Numbered from the stretch's first letter, positions 10,478 to 19,453 are shown. The stretch is DNA of 64,000 nucleotides from Propionibacteriaceae bacterium AM104-82 (GCA_027658995.1 JAQDQK010000006.1:124001-188000); one strand, 5' to 3'. Made by a program: numbers and translations. Notes: a model not told the origin generated them from the sequence alone.

Positions 10478-11467
10478 CTACCTGGTGTGCCCGAGTTCGG
10501 CCATCAACTGGTCGAGGCACTCCCGGGCCAGGTTGTAGGTGCTCATGTCGATGTGCCCGCGGTACGAGGTCTCGACGGCCATCACGGTGGCCAGCGCGAT
10601 CGAGTAGAGCCGGCGGCGGGCCCGCTCAGACGGCGTCAGGCCGGTCATGCCGTAGCCCTGCATGAACGGCTCCGCCTCGTCGAATCCCTCCAGGTCGATG
10701 CTGGTGAGGCCCGCCTCCATGATCGGGTCGCCGTAGATGGCGCGCTCATGGTCGACGATCCCGACGATCCTCCCGTCGCGCAGCATCGAGTTCTTGCCCC
10801 ACAGGTCGACCTCGATGAGCCGCGGCTCGGTGACGTCGTCGAGCACGTCCGCGTGGTCGGCGACGACGGCGCGCAACTGGTCGGGGTGCCAGCCAAGGTC
10901 GATGCCGACGGCCTCACCGTCGCGCAGCATGTCCTCGAACATCGCCCCGAACGCCTCACGCCAGGTGCCGAAGCCCTCGCCGAGCAGCGGACCGAAGTGC
11001 GGCCCGACGATCTGGTTGATCTCGCGGTTCAGTCTGCCGAGGTCGCGGAAGCCCGCCTCGATCTCCGCGCGGGTCAGCCTGCCCTCCGCGGCGGCGATGC
11101 CGAAGTTGTCGGCGTCGATGAAGTCCATGAAGAAGTAGTCGGCGTCGAGGATCTCGTGCGACAGGTCGGCGTAGAGCACGGCGGGCACCGGCACGTCGGT
11201 CTGCTCGATCACCAGTCGCATCGCCTCGAGTTCGGCGCGCATCATGTCGTGCTCCCTCGTCAGCACCGCTACGCCGGCGGGCGGGGCGATCTTCAGCGCG
11301 ACGGGGGTGCCGTCGCGCAGGTCGATGCGGTAGGCGGCGTTGAACCAGCCGTGCGTGAACTCGTGCGCGAAGCCATCGCCATGAGGGACCTGGTCCGCTC
11401 CGAAGGCCCGCTCGATCATGCGGCGCAACTGGGCGTCGTCCTGGCTGTTCTTGGTGATGCTGTGCAT
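10478..11467 (-). CDS. Aminoglycoside-phosphotransferase-fold kinase (APH/choline kinase superfamily)
   Basis: The 329-aa protein has the APH fold: an N-lobe lysine (VALKIAPP), a catalytic-loop motif VDLWGKNSML and a metal-binding motif GIVDHERAIYGDP. The usual HGDLHxxN loop reads EVDLWGKN here, so His is replaced while the catalytic Asp and Asn are kept. ATG 11467 is preferred over the longer frame because GGAG precedes it at good spacing. The small-molecule substrate is unknown; coupling to the MATE gene makes a drug or metabolite modification-plus-export unit plausible. Confidence 0.8.
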   Translation of the reverse strand: MHSITKNSQDDAQLRRMIERAFGADQVPHGDGFAHEFTHGWFNAAYRIDLRDGTPVALKIAPPAGVAVLTREHDMMRAELEAMRLVIEQTDVPVPAVLYADLSHEILDADYFFMDFIDADNFGIAAAEGRLTRAEIEAGFRDLGRLNREINQIVGPHFGPLLGEGFGTWREAFGAMFEDMLRDGEAVGIDLGWHPDQLRAVVADHADVLDDVTEPRLIEVDLWGKNSMLRDGRIVGIVDHERAIYGDPIMEAGLTSIDLEGFDEAEPFMQGYGMTGLTPSERARRRLYSIALATVMAVETSYRGHIDMSTYNLARECLDQLMAELGHTR

Positions 11468-11523
11468 GGGGCTCCGTCGATGTCCATGCGCGACGCCCGT
11501 GGTCGCGACAGCACAGCGTAGCA

Positions 11524-11547
11524 AATACCGTCACCCCTGACGGTATT
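11524..11547. promoter_or_regulatory. Perfect 10-bp-arm palindrome before the kinase/MATE operon (candidate operator)
   Basis: AATACCGTCA, a CCCC spacer and TGACGGTATT form a 24-bp palindrome. It lies 57 bp upstream of the kinase ATG and next to a TACGCT -10-like box on the minus strand. The form fits a TetR-family operator. It also lies just after the ALDH stop codon, but it lacks the GC stem and T run of a terminator. Confidence 0.6.
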
Positions 11548-11554
11548 GGCCGAC

Positions 11555-12940
11555 TCAGCGTCGTCTGCGGCCTCCGTGCATCATCGCCAGCAGCAGCCCC
11601 GTCGCGCGGCGCCCGTACGGCGGGTAGGCCATCGCCGCGGAGTCGGGGCTGAGCGGCTTGTCGAGCACCGGCCGGTCGTGGCTGAACGTCGCGAACGAGA
11701 ACTCGCCGTGGTAGGCGCCCATGCCGCTGTTGCCGACGCCGCCGAAGGGCAGTTCGGGGACGCCGAGGTGGGCGGCGGGGATGCCGAAGTTCAGCGCCCC
11801 GGAGCGGGTGCCCTCGAGGAAGCCGCGCCTGACCCTCCTGCTGTCGCTGAAGACGTAGAGCGCGAGCGGGTCGGGGCGCGCCGCGATGAAGTCGATGGCG
11901 GCCCGAGGGCTATCGACGTGGACGATCGGAAGGATCGGGCCGAAGATCTCCTCTCGCATCAGGGGCGAGTCGGGATCGGCGTCGTCGATCACCGTCGGGG
12001 CGAGTTGGCGCCTCTCCTCCAGCGCCTCGCCGCCGAATGCGGGCCGGTGCCCGTCGAGCAGCGATTCGAGGCGCGACAGGTGGCGGGGCGTGACGATCCG
12101 CCCGTAGTCGGGGCTGGCCGTCGGTTCGGGCCCGTACATCTCCTCGACGGCGGCGCGCAGCAGCGGCACCAGGTCGGCGGCGACCCGCGGCGTGGCCAGC
12201 ACGTAGTCGGGCGCGACGCAGGTCTGCCCGGCGTTGAGCAGTTTGCCCCACATGATGCGGCGCGCGGCGACGGTCAGGTCGACGGTCGCGTCGACGTAGA
12301 CCGGAGACTTGCCGCCCAGTTCGAGCGTGACGGGCGTGAGCGTCTTCGCGGCGGCCTCGGCCACGATCCGTCCGACCGCCTCCGAGCCAGTGAAGAAGAT
12401 GTGGTCGAAGCGTTCCCGCAGCAGCGCCGTTGTCACCTCGGCGCCTCCCTCGACGACGGCGACCGCGGCCGGGTCGACGTAGCGGGGCAGCAGTTCGGCG
12501 AGCAGCGCGCCGGTGGCCGAGGCGATCTCGCTCGGCTTGACGACCGCGACGTTGCCCGCGGCGAGCGCGCCGACGAGCGGGGCCAGCAGCAGTTGGAGCG
12601 GGTAGTTCCAGGGCCCGATGATCAGGACGACGCCCAGCGGTTGCGGCACGATCCTGGCGCGGGCCGGCGCCATGAACAGCGGCAGCCTGGCGCGCCTCGG
12701 CCGCATCCAGCGGCGCAGGTGTCGCAGCGTGTGGTCGATCTCGGCGATCACGATCCCCGTCTCGGTGATCACGACCTCCGCGGGCGCCTTCCCGAGGTCC
12801 TCGGCGAGGGCGCGCTCGACCCGCCCCTGATTCTCGGTCAGCATCCGGCGCAGCGCCCTCAACTGCGCCCGCCGCCAGTGGAGACCCCGGGTGATCCCGG
12901 TGTCGAAGTGCTTACGGAGCGCCCCGGTCACGTCTCTCAC
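11555..12940 (-). CDS. Aldehyde dehydrogenase, class-3-like
   Basis: The 461-aa NAD(P)-dependent enzyme has the motifs GPWNYPLQLLLAPL, ELGGKSP and the catalytic cysteine in NAGQTCVAPDYVL. Length and lack of a long N-terminal extension fit the class 3 (fatty/aromatic aldehyde, ALDH3) group. GTG 12940 overlaps the TGA of the upstream tetR gene, so the two are translationally coupled and this ALDH is probably a target of that regulator. Confidence 0.88.
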   Translation of the reverse strand: MRDVTGALRKHFDTGITRGLHWRRAQLRALRRMLTENQGRVERALAEDLGKAPAEVVITETGIVIAEIDHTLRHLRRWMRPRRARLPLFMAPARARIVPQPLGVVLIIGPWNYPLQLLLAPLVGALAAGNVAVVKPSEIASATGALLAELLPRYVDPAAVAVVEGGAEVTTALLRERFDHIFFTGSEAVGRIVAEAAAKTLTPVTLELGGKSPVYVDATVDLTVAARRIMWGKLLNAGQTCVAPDYVLATPRVAADLVPLLRAAVEEMYGPEPTASPDYGRIVTPRHLSRLESLLDGHRPAFGGEALEERRQLAPTVIDDADPDSPLMREEIFGPILPIVHVDSPRAAIDFIAARPDPLALYVFSDSRRVRRGFLEGTRSGALNFGIPAAHLGVPELPFGGVGNSGMGAYHGEFSFATFSHDRPVLDKPLSPDSAAMAYPPYGRRATGLLLAMMHGGRRRR

Positions 12941-13548
12941 GTCGAGGCCCCCTCTCCCCTGCGCGCGGGCCTCGCGAGGCTTGCGACGACCCTGGCCGCA
13001 GTCGCGACCACCCGCTCGGCGGTCTCGTCGTCGCGGGTGACCAGCCAGCCGAGCGTCAACCCGTCGGTCAGCGAGAGCAGCAGCGCCGCCACGGTGTCGA
13101 TGGGCTCGCTCCACCGCTGCCTGGTGTGCCGCGCAGCCAGTTCGAGCCCGACCCGGGCGATCCTCGCGTACTGCTCGTACTGGCGCCGCGCCAGTTCAGG
13201 CCGCTCGCGCAGCGCGTACTGCGTCAACTCCAGCATCGCCTGCTCGTGGGCGGGGTCGGCGCGCAGATGGTCGAGGTAGCCCATCAGACCCTCGGTGAGC
13301 AGGTCCACCATCGAGCCAGCGACCGTCTCGGGCAGGATCGCCAGTTCCTCGCTCGCGATCACCTCCGGGATCAGTTGCTCGATGAGTTCGTCGCGCGACT
13401 CGAAGGCGTAGTGGAAGCTCGCGAGCGACATGCCCGCCTCCGTGACGATGGCCCTTGTGGAGGCCCCCGCAAGGCCGCGCGAGGCGACCACCCGGAGCGC
13501 GGCGGCGATCAGCGCCTTGCGTCGTTGTTCCACCGGTATCCGCCCCAT
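12937..13548 (-). CDS. TetR family transcriptional regulator
   Basis: The 203-aa protein has an N-terminal HTH at about residues 10-55 (STRAIVTEAGMSLASFHYAF) and a C-terminal ligand domain. ATG 13548 is preceded by AGGAGG at 5-6 nt. It is divergent from the glucosidase operon. The palindrome 13649-13666 sits at that operon's predicted transcription start and is a likely binding site, so it may control both directions. Confidence 0.87.
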   Translation of the reverse strand: MGRIPVEQRRKALIAAALRVVASRGLAGASTRAIVTEAGMSLASFHYAFESRDELIEQLIPEVIASEELAILPETVAGSMVDLLTEGLMGYLDHLRADPAHEQAMLELTQYALRERPELARRQYEQYARIARVGLELAARHTRQRWSEPIDTVAALLLSLTDGLTLGWLVTRDDETAERVVATAARVVASLARPARRGEGAST

Positions 13549-13611
13549 CGGCCCCTCCTGGCTGCGCGTGCCGACCACCGGACCAGTTCTGCAAGGGTTG
13601 TCGAAAAGTGC

Positions 13612-13640
13612 TTGCTCGCCGGTGAGCCGCCTCCTACACT
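13612..13640 (+). promoter_or_regulatory. Sigma70-type promoter of the glucosidase operon
   Basis: TTGCTC (13612-13617) and TACACT (13635-13640) are separated by exactly 17 bp. The predicted start near 13647 lies at the edge of the palindrome 13649-13666. Confidence 0.65.
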
Positions 13641-13648
13641 ACCCGGAA

Positions 13649-13666
13649 GTGGGACACCTGACCCAC
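13649..13666. promoter_or_regulatory. Interrupted palindrome at the glucosidase-operon start site (candidate TetR operator)
   Basis: The half-sites GTGGGnCA and TGnCCCAC form an 18-bp site with 14 of 18 positions symmetric. It overlaps the predicted transcription start of the glucosidase operon and lies in the divergent region shared with tetR, so repression by that TetR is the simplest reading. Confidence 0.6.
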
Positions 13667-13713
13667 ATTGATCAACACGAGGCGGACGATGCGGTCCGCG
13701 CCGGGAGACGACG

Positions 13714-15138
13714 ATGTTGCACCACCCCACCCCTGACGCCAAGCTGCTCGGCGAGAGCCTTCCGCCCGGTTTCCTGCTGGGCACCGCGACGGCCTCCGCC
13801 CAGATCGAGGGCGCCACGACGCAGGGCCGACGCAGCCCGAGCGTGTGGGACGACTTCAGCAGCCAGCCGGGCAGGATCGCCGACGCGAGCACCACCGCCG
13901 TGACGGCCGACCACTACCACCGGCTCTCCGAGGACATCGCCCTGATGTCCGACCTTGGCGTCGACGCCTACCGGTTCTCGCTCGGCTGGACGCGACTGCA
14001 ACCGCACGGCACCGGCCCGCTCGACGCCGAGGGGATCGCCTTCTACGACCGCCTCCTCGACGAACTGCTCGCCGCGGGCATCTCGCCCTTCGTGACGATC
14101 TCGCACTGGGACCTCCCCGTCGAATACACCCACGGCTGGCTCGACCGCGACACCGCCTCCCGGCTCGGCGAGTTCGCAGGCCTGGTCGGCGAGCGCTTCG
14201 GCGACCGCGTCGACGGCTGGATCACCATCAACGAGCCCGCGACGGTGACGCTCAACGGCTACGCGCTCGGGCTGCACGCCCCGGGCCAGGCGCTGCTGTT
14301 CGACGCGCTCCCGACGGTGCACCACCAGTTGCTCGGCCACGGCCTGTCCGTCCAGGCGCTGCGCGCCGCAGGCGTGCGCGGCGGCATCGGCATCACCAAC
14401 GTGCACTCCCCCGTCGTGCCAGCGGGAGAAACCGAGGAGGACGCCCTGATGGCGGGCCTGTTCGACGTCGTGCACAACCGGGTCTTCGCCGACCCGGTGC
14501 TGCTGGGCCACTACCCGCAGGTCCCCGACGACCTGGCCGGGATGTTCGGCGCCTTCGCAGAGGTGCCCGCCGAGGACCTCGCCGTCATCTCGCAACCGCT
14601 CGACTTCTACGGCCTGAACTACTACATGCCGACTCTCGTGGCCGCCGGTGCCGGAACCGGCGTCAGCCCGGACGGCACAAGCGAGGCGATGTCGGAACTG
14701 CCCTTCCGCCTCGAGGCCTTCGAGGGGTACCCGACCACCGGCTTCGGCTGGCCCATCGCGCCCGAGTACTTCGCCACCGCGCTCGCGGAGGTCCGCGACC
14801 GCTACGGCGACGCGCTGCCCCCGGTCTACATCACCGAGAACGGCGCGAGCTTCGACGACCACCCCGGCCCCGACGGCAAGGTCGACGACGCCGCACGGGT
14901 CGACTACCTGGCTGGCCACCTGTCCGCGGCGCTCGAGGCCGTCGCGCCGGGCGGCATCGCGGAGGGCATCGACCTGCGCGGCTTCTTCGTCTGGTCGCTG
15001 ATGGACAACTGGGAGTGGGCCGCCGGCTTCACGCAGCGCTTCGGCATCGTGCACGTCGACTTCGAGACGGGCACGCGCACCCCGAAGTCGTCCTACACGT
15101 GGCTCCGCGAGGCGCTTTCGGCACGCGGACGGGCCTGA
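13714..15138 (+). CDS. Glycoside hydrolase family 1 beta-glucosidase
   Basis: The 474-aa cytoplasmic GH1 enzyme hydrolyses beta-glucosides or related beta-glycosides. The acid/base motif is TINEP and the nucleophile is in YITENGAS; LLGTATASAQIEGA near the N-terminus and WSLMDNWEWAAGF near the C-terminus are GH1 hallmarks. GGGAGA precedes the ATG. It heads an operon with an MFS transporter, a PLP enzyme and a lactone oxidase, which suggests uptake and breakdown of a particular glycoside. No signal peptide is seen. Confidence 0.93.
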   Translation: MLHHPTPDAKLLGESLPPGFLLGTATASAQIEGATTQGRRSPSVWDDFSSQPGRIADASTTAVTADHYHRLSEDIALMSDLGVDAYRFSLGWTRLQPHGTGPLDAEGIAFYDRLLDELLAAGISPFVTISHWDLPVEYTHGWLDRDTASRLGEFAGLVGERFGDRVDGWITINEPATVTLNGYALGLHAPGQALLFDALPTVHHQLLGHGLSVQALRAAGVRGGIGITNVHSPVVPAGETEEDALMAGLFDVVHNRVFADPVLLGHYPQVPDDLAGMFGAFAEVPAEDLAVISQPLDFYGLNYYMPTLVAAGAGTGVSPDGTSEAMSELPFRLEAFEGYPTTGFGWPIAPEYFATALAEVRDRYGDALPPVYITENGASFDDHPGPDGKVDDAARVDYLAGHLSAALEAVAPGGIAEGIDLRGFFVWSLMDNWEWAAGFTQRFGIVHVDFETGTRTPKSSYTWLREALSARGRA

Positions 15139-15139
15139 C

Positions 15140-16369
15140 ATGAGCGTCGAGGCGGGCCCCGAACTGGAGGGCCCGCTGCACCGCGAGCCCGTCAGCAAGG
15201 TGTGGCTGCTGCTGTTCGCGCTCGCCTGGTTCGGCTTCTGGCTGCTGATCATGCTGCCAGGCCAGTTCCTGATCGTGAAGCTTGCGAGCGTGATCGACCC
15301 CGCGGACAAGGTCGCCATCGGGTCCTTCCTGATCTTCGAGATGGCCGCGATCGTCGTGGTGGGCGTTCCTGTGATCGGATGGCTGTGCGACCGGACCCGC
15401 ACCCGCTTCGGCAGGCGCAGGACGTGGGCATTGGCGGGCGTGATCGTCGCGACGGTCCCGTTCGCGTTCGTCGGGCACCAGAGCACCTGGCAGGGCGCCG
15501 CGGTGCTGCTCGGCATCGTGGCGCTCGGCGAGTCGGCGCTGCTGGTGTCGCTGTCGGCCGTGATCGCCGACCGGGTCCCCGAGGCGCAGCGCGGCCGCGC
15601 GTCCGCCGCGATGGGGCTGCCGCAGGTGATCGCACTCGCGCTCGGCATGGTGATCGTGACGATGCTGGTCACCGACGTCGGACAGAGCTGGATGCTGCTC
15701 GCCGGGATGGCACTTGTCTCGACGCTTCCCTTCCTGTTCGCCTACCCCGACACCTCCCCCGAAGCGCCCGAGCGCAGGCCGGGCGCGTTCCGCTGGCGCC
15801 CCTCCGCGCTGCACGGCTACCGCGACCTCGGCTGGGCAGGGCTGTCGCGGGTGCTGGTCAACGCGGGCAACCTCGTCGGCACCACCTACCTGCTGTACTT
15901 CCTCTCCGACGAGTTGAAGGTCGCCGACCCCGACACGTCGCTGCTCGTCCTGACGCTGGTCTACCTGGTCGGCTGCGCCTTCGCGACCTGGGCAGGGGGC
16001 GTGTTGACCGACCGGTGGCGCGCCCGCAAGATGCTTGTCGCGGTCTGCGCGGGCCTGCAGGCGGTCGCTGCGCTGATCCTGGCGCTTGTCCCGTCGTGGA
16101 GCGCCAGCATCGTCGCGGCGGTGCTGCTGGGCGTCGGCTACGGCGCGTTCCTCTCGGTTGACCAGGCCCTGCTGACCGATGGCCTTCCCGATCCGGAGAC
16201 CCGCGCCCGCGACCTTGGCGTGGTCAACTCGGCGCAGCACCTGCCGATCGCCCCGGTCGTCGGCTGGGCAGTGCTGTCCATCGCGGGCTACTCCGAGCTG
16301 TACCTCGTGGCCGCTGCCATCATGGCGTTGGGCGGCTTCGCCGTCTTCCGCATCAGGTCGGTGCGATGA
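15140..16369 (+). CDS. MFS transporter (sugar/glycoside type)
   Basis: The 409-aa protein has about 12 TM segments and the loop 2-3 motif GWLCDRTRTRFGRRR, which is typical of the MFS. Its TM and loop layout resembles the MFS/GPH sugar permeases. It starts 1 nt after the glucosidase stop codon, so substrate uptake for the glucosidase is the likely role. Confidence 0.83.
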   Translation: MSVEAGPELEGPLHREPVSKVWLLLFALAWFGFWLLIMLPGQFLIVKLASVIDPADKVAIGSFLIFEMAAIVVVGVPVIGWLCDRTRTRFGRRRTWALAGVIVATVPFAFVGHQSTWQGAAVLLGIVALGESALLVSLSAVIADRVPEAQRGRASAAMGLPQVIALALGMVIVTMLVTDVGQSWMLLAGMALVSTLPFLFAYPDTSPEAPERRPGAFRWRPSALHGYRDLGWAGLSRVLVNAGNLVGTTYLLYFLSDELKVADPDTSLLVLTLVYLVGCAFATWAGGVLTDRWRARKMLVAVCAGLQAVAALILALVPSWSASIVAAVLLGVGYGAFLSVDQALLTDGLPDPETRARDLGVVNSAQHLPIAPVVGWAVLSIAGYSELYLVAAAIMALGGFAVFRIRSVR

Positions 16370-16379
16370 GGAGGCTTCG

Positions 16380-17576
16380 ATGACTACAGCGGCTCCGTGG
16401 AAGCGCTGGTCGGCGGCCACCGCCGAGCTCGATCCACCCTTCGCGGTGCTCGACCGCGGCGCGTTCGAGGCCAACGCCGCCGACCTGCTGCGCCGTGCGG
16501 GCGGGCTGCCGATCCGCGTCGCGAGCAAGTCGCTGCGGGTCCGCTCCATCATCGAGGCCCTGCTCGCGCGACCCGGGTTCCGAGGGGTGCTCGCCTACAC
16601 GCTCCCTGAGGCGCTCTGGCTCTCCGAGACCTGTTCCGACGTCGTGGTCGGCTACCCCACGGCCGACCGAGGTGCCATCGCCGCCCTCGCCGCTTCGGAG
16701 CCCGCGGCGGCCGAGATCACGCTGATGGTCGACGACGTCGCGCAACTCGACCTGATCGACGCCGTCGCCGCGCCCGCGACGCGCCCCACCATCCGGGTCT
16801 GCCTGGAGTTGGACGCCTCCTGGCAGGCCCCACCGCCGCTCGGCAGGCTCGGCGTCTGGCGGTCCCCGCTGCGCACCCCCGAACAGGTCCGGGCCCTCGC
16901 CGAGGAGGTCGTGCGTCGGCCGGGCTTCGCGCTGGCGGGGCTGATGGGCTACGAGGCGCAGATCGCGGGTGTCGCCGACCGCGTCCCCGGGCGGCGCGCC
17001 ATGAACGCGCTCGTCGGCTGGATGAAGCCCCGCTCCGGCGCGGAACTCGCCGCCCGCAGGGCCGAGACGGTCGCGTCCGTGTCGCAGGTGGCGGATCTTG
17101 AGTTCGTCAACGGCGGCGGCTCCGGATCGGTGGAGTCGACGGCCGGCGACGGCTCCGTCACGGAGGTGGCCGCGGGCAGCGCGCTGTTCGCCGGGCACTA
17201 CTTCGACTCCTACGCCTCCTTCTCCCCCGCGCCCGCGACCGGCTTCGCGCTGTCGGTGGTGCGCAAGCCGCGTCCCGACTGCGCCACGGTGCTCGGCGGC
17301 GGCTGGATCGCCTCCGGGCCGCCCGGGCTCGACCGGGTGCCCCGGGTGGTGTTCCCCGAGGGACTGCGGATGGTGCCCCGCGAGATGGCGGGCGAGGTCC
17401 AGACGCCCCTGGAGGGGCAGGCCGCCAGGTCGCTGCGCGTCGGCGACCGGGTGTGGCTCAGGCACGCCAAGTCGGGCGAACTGAGCGAGCACGTCGACGA
17501 GTTCGCGGTCGTGGACGGGTCATCCGTCGTCGACCGGATTCCCACCTACCGCGGCGAGGGGAAGGCCTTCCTATGA
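16380..17576 (+). CDS. PLP-dependent amino acid deaminase/aldolase (D-threonine aldolase / alanine racemase N-terminal fold)
   Basis: The 398-aa protein begins like alanine-racemase-fold enzymes (FAVLDRGAFEANAADLLRR). It has the PLP-lysine motif RVASKSLRV near residue 45 and a C-terminal region of D-threonine-aldolase type with candidate metal ligands. Actinobacterial homologues are annotated amino acid deaminase/aldolase. GAGGAG precedes ATG 16380, and the stop overlaps the lactone oxidase ATG. The substrate is unknown. Confidence 0.78.
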   Translation: MTTAAPWKRWSAATAELDPPFAVLDRGAFEANAADLLRRAGGLPIRVASKSLRVRSIIEALLARPGFRGVLAYTLPEALWLSETCSDVVVGYPTADRGAIAALAASEPAAAEITLMVDDVAQLDLIDAVAAPATRPTIRVCLELDASWQAPPPLGRLGVWRSPLRTPEQVRALAEEVVRRPGFALAGLMGYEAQIAGVADRVPGRRAMNALVGWMKPRSGAELAARRAETVASVSQVADLEFVNGGGSGSVESTAGDGSVTEVAAGSALFAGHYFDSYASFSPAPATGFALSVVRKPRPDCATVLGGGWIASGPPGLDRVPRVVFPEGLRMVPREMAGEVQTPLEGQAARSLRVGDRVWLRHAKSGELSEHVDEFAVVDGSSVVDRIPTYRGEGKAFL

Positions 17577-18877
17577 GCAACACCGTGTGGCGCAACTGGT
17601 CACGCACCTACGAGGTCACGCCGGTGAGGCTCGCCAGCCCCGCGTCGCTGCAGGACCTCGTCTCCGCCGTGCAGGCCGCCATCGCCGAGGGCCTGCACGT
17701 CAAGGCCGTCGGGGCGGGGCACAGCTTCAGCCCGATCGCTGAGGCGGCAGGCCTGCAGGTCAACCTCGACCGGATGAGCGGGCTGCTGTCGATCGACAAG
17801 GCGAGGCGCCAGGTCACCCTCGGCGCAGGCACCAGGCTGCGCCAGATCCCGGCACTGCTCGCCCCGCACGGGCTCGCCATGGAGAACCTGGGCGACATCG
17901 ACACCCAGTCCATCGCGGGCGCCATCTCCACGGGTACGCACGGCACGGGGGCCGGGTTCCGCGGCATCGCCGCGCAGGTCGTCGGGGCCGTGCTCGTGAC
18001 CGGCACCGGCGACGTGCTGCGGGTCAACGCCGAGCACAACGCCCGCCTGCTGCCCGCCGTCGCGCTTGGCCTCGGTGCGCTCGGCATCCTCGCCGAGGTC
18101 ACCATCGCGTGCGTCGACGCCTTCGACCTGGCGGCCGTCGAGCGCCCCGAGCCCATCGAGGCGGTGCTGGAGACCCTTCCCGAGCGCGCGGCGGAGGCCG
18201 ACCACTTCGAGTTCTTCTGGTTCCCGCACACCGGGACGGCGCTGACGAAGGTCAACACGCGCCGAGCAGCGGGCGAGTCGCGCGCCCCGCTGTCGAAGGC
18301 GAGGCGCTGGTTCGACGACGACCTGCTGGCCAACGACGTCTTCCGCGCCACCTGCGCCCTCGGCAGGTCCGTGCCCGCCGTCGTGCCGTGGATCAACCGC
18401 GCCGTCGGCCATCTCACCGGCGACCGGAGCTTCTCCGATGCCTCGACCAACGTCTTCACGACGCATCGCAACGTGCGCTTCACCGAGATGGAGTACGCGA
18501 TCCCCGCAGAGCAGGCCGCCGAAGCGTTCCGCGACGTCCAGGAGGCGATCCGGCGCAACGACTGGCGGATCTCGTTCCCGGTCGAGGTGCGGTTCGCGGC
18601 CCCCGACGACCTGTGGCTGTCGACGGCGCACGGTAGGGCGACCGCCTACATCGCCGTGCACCGCGTCGTCGGCGAGGACGCGGGCGACTACTTCCGCACC
18701 GTCGAGGCGATCATGAGGCAACGCGACGGAAGGCCACACTGGGGCAAGATGCACTGGCGCTCCGCGGCCGACCTTGGCCCGTCGTACCCCCGCTTCGAGG
18801 ACTTCAGGGCGCTGCGCGCGCAACTCGATCCACAGGGCATCTTCGCCAACAACTACCTGACCAGAGTGCTGGGCTGA
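17573..18877 (+). CDS. D-arabinono-1,4-lactone oxidase family FAD enzyme
   Basis: The 434-aa protein has the VAO-type FAD-binding fold (VKAVGAGHSFSPIA, then DTQSIAGAISTGTHGTG) and the C-terminal ALO domain ending HWGKMHW and FANNYL. Family members oxidise sugar or polyol lactones with O2. ATG overlaps the upstream TGA (ATGA). Its pairing with the deaminase/aldolase-like gene recurs in actinobacteria; together with the glucosidase it points to sugar-acid metabolism (inference). Confidence 0.85.
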   Translation: MSNTVWRNWSRTYEVTPVRLASPASLQDLVSAVQAAIAEGLHVKAVGAGHSFSPIAEAAGLQVNLDRMSGLLSIDKARRQVTLGAGTRLRQIPALLAPHGLAMENLGDIDTQSIAGAISTGTHGTGAGFRGIAAQVVGAVLVTGTGDVLRVNAEHNARLLPAVALGLGALGILAEVTIACVDAFDLAAVERPEPIEAVLETLPERAAEADHFEFFWFPHTGTALTKVNTRRAAGESRAPLSKARRWFDDDLLANDVFRATCALGRSVPAVVPWINRAVGHLTGDRSFSDASTNVFTTHRNVRFTEMEYAIPAEQAAEAFRDVQEAIRRNDWRISFPVEVRFAAPDDLWLSTAHGRATAYIAVHRVVGEDAGDYFRTVEAIMRQRDGRPHWGKMHWRSAADLGPSYPRFEDFRALRAQLDPQGIFANNYLTRVLG

Positions 18878-18895
18878 GCGCGCCGCGACGCATAG

Positions 18896-18919
18896 ACACC
18901 CGGTGTATACGCCGGGTGT
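18896..18919. promoter_or_regulatory. 24-bp near-perfect palindrome in the PadR promoter (candidate autoregulatory operator)
   Basis: ACACCCGG arms flank a GTATAC core, and 22 of 24 positions are symmetric. It directly precedes the -10 box TATAGT (18919-18924) of the PadR-ABC operon. Binding here would block the promoter, as expected for PadR autoregulation. Confidence 0.75.
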
Positions 18920-18931
18920 ATAGTGCTTGTC

Positions 18932-19453
18932 GTGGACACTTCCCTGGCGTTTCTGGGGCTGGTAGAGGCCCAACCCGGTCACGGGTACGAGCTGAAGCAG
19001 CGCTACGACGAATACTTCGGCGACACGAAGCCCCTGGCGTTCGGCCAGGTGTACAAGACCCTCGCGCGGCTCGCCCGCGACGGCCTGATCGAGATGGCTG
19101 GCATGGAGGACGGCTCCGGCCCCTCCCGCAAGCACTACCGGGGCCTGCCCGAGGGCCGCAGGCGCGTCATCGAATGGCTGATGACCCCCGACGCCGAGGA
19201 GAACGCGTCGCGCACGAACCTGTACGCCAAGGTCGTCATCGCCCTGCTGCTCGACGAGGACGCCACCCGGATCCTCAACGCCCATCGCAGCGCGCTCCTC
19301 GACACCATGCGGACCCTGACGAGGGCGAAACAGACGGCTGAGCTCCTCGACGTGCTCGCCCACGACCAGGCACTGCTGCGCACCGAGGCCGATCTGCGCT
19401 GGATCGACCTCGCGGAGGCGCGACTCAACGACGTGAAGGAGACCCTCTCATGA
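18932..19453 (+). CDS. PadR family transcriptional regulator
   Basis: The 173-aa protein has the PadR winged helix (LGLVEAQPGHGYELKQRYDEYFG, then GQVYKTLARLARDGLIE) and a helical dimerisation tail. GTG 18932 is preferred over GTG 18923 because TATAGT lies exactly 7 nt upstream, giving a leaderless mRNA. Its stop overlaps the ABC ATPase start (ATGA). PadR proteins often repress adjacent ABC exporters, and the palindrome at 18896 is the likely operator. Confidence 0.88.
   Translation: MDTSLAFLGLVEAQPGHGYELKQRYDEYFGDTKPLAFGQVYKTLARLARDGLIEMAGMEDGSGPSRKHYRGLPEGRRRVIEWLMTPDAEENASRTNLYAKVVIALLLDEDATRILNAHRSALLDTMRTLTRAKQTAELLDVLAHDQALLRTEADLRWIDLAEARLNDVKETLS

Noticed and set aside
11524..11547. 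Palindrome read as the ALDH terminator
   Set aside because: The stem is AT-rich at its base and lacks a T run; the position before the kinase promoter fits an operator better.
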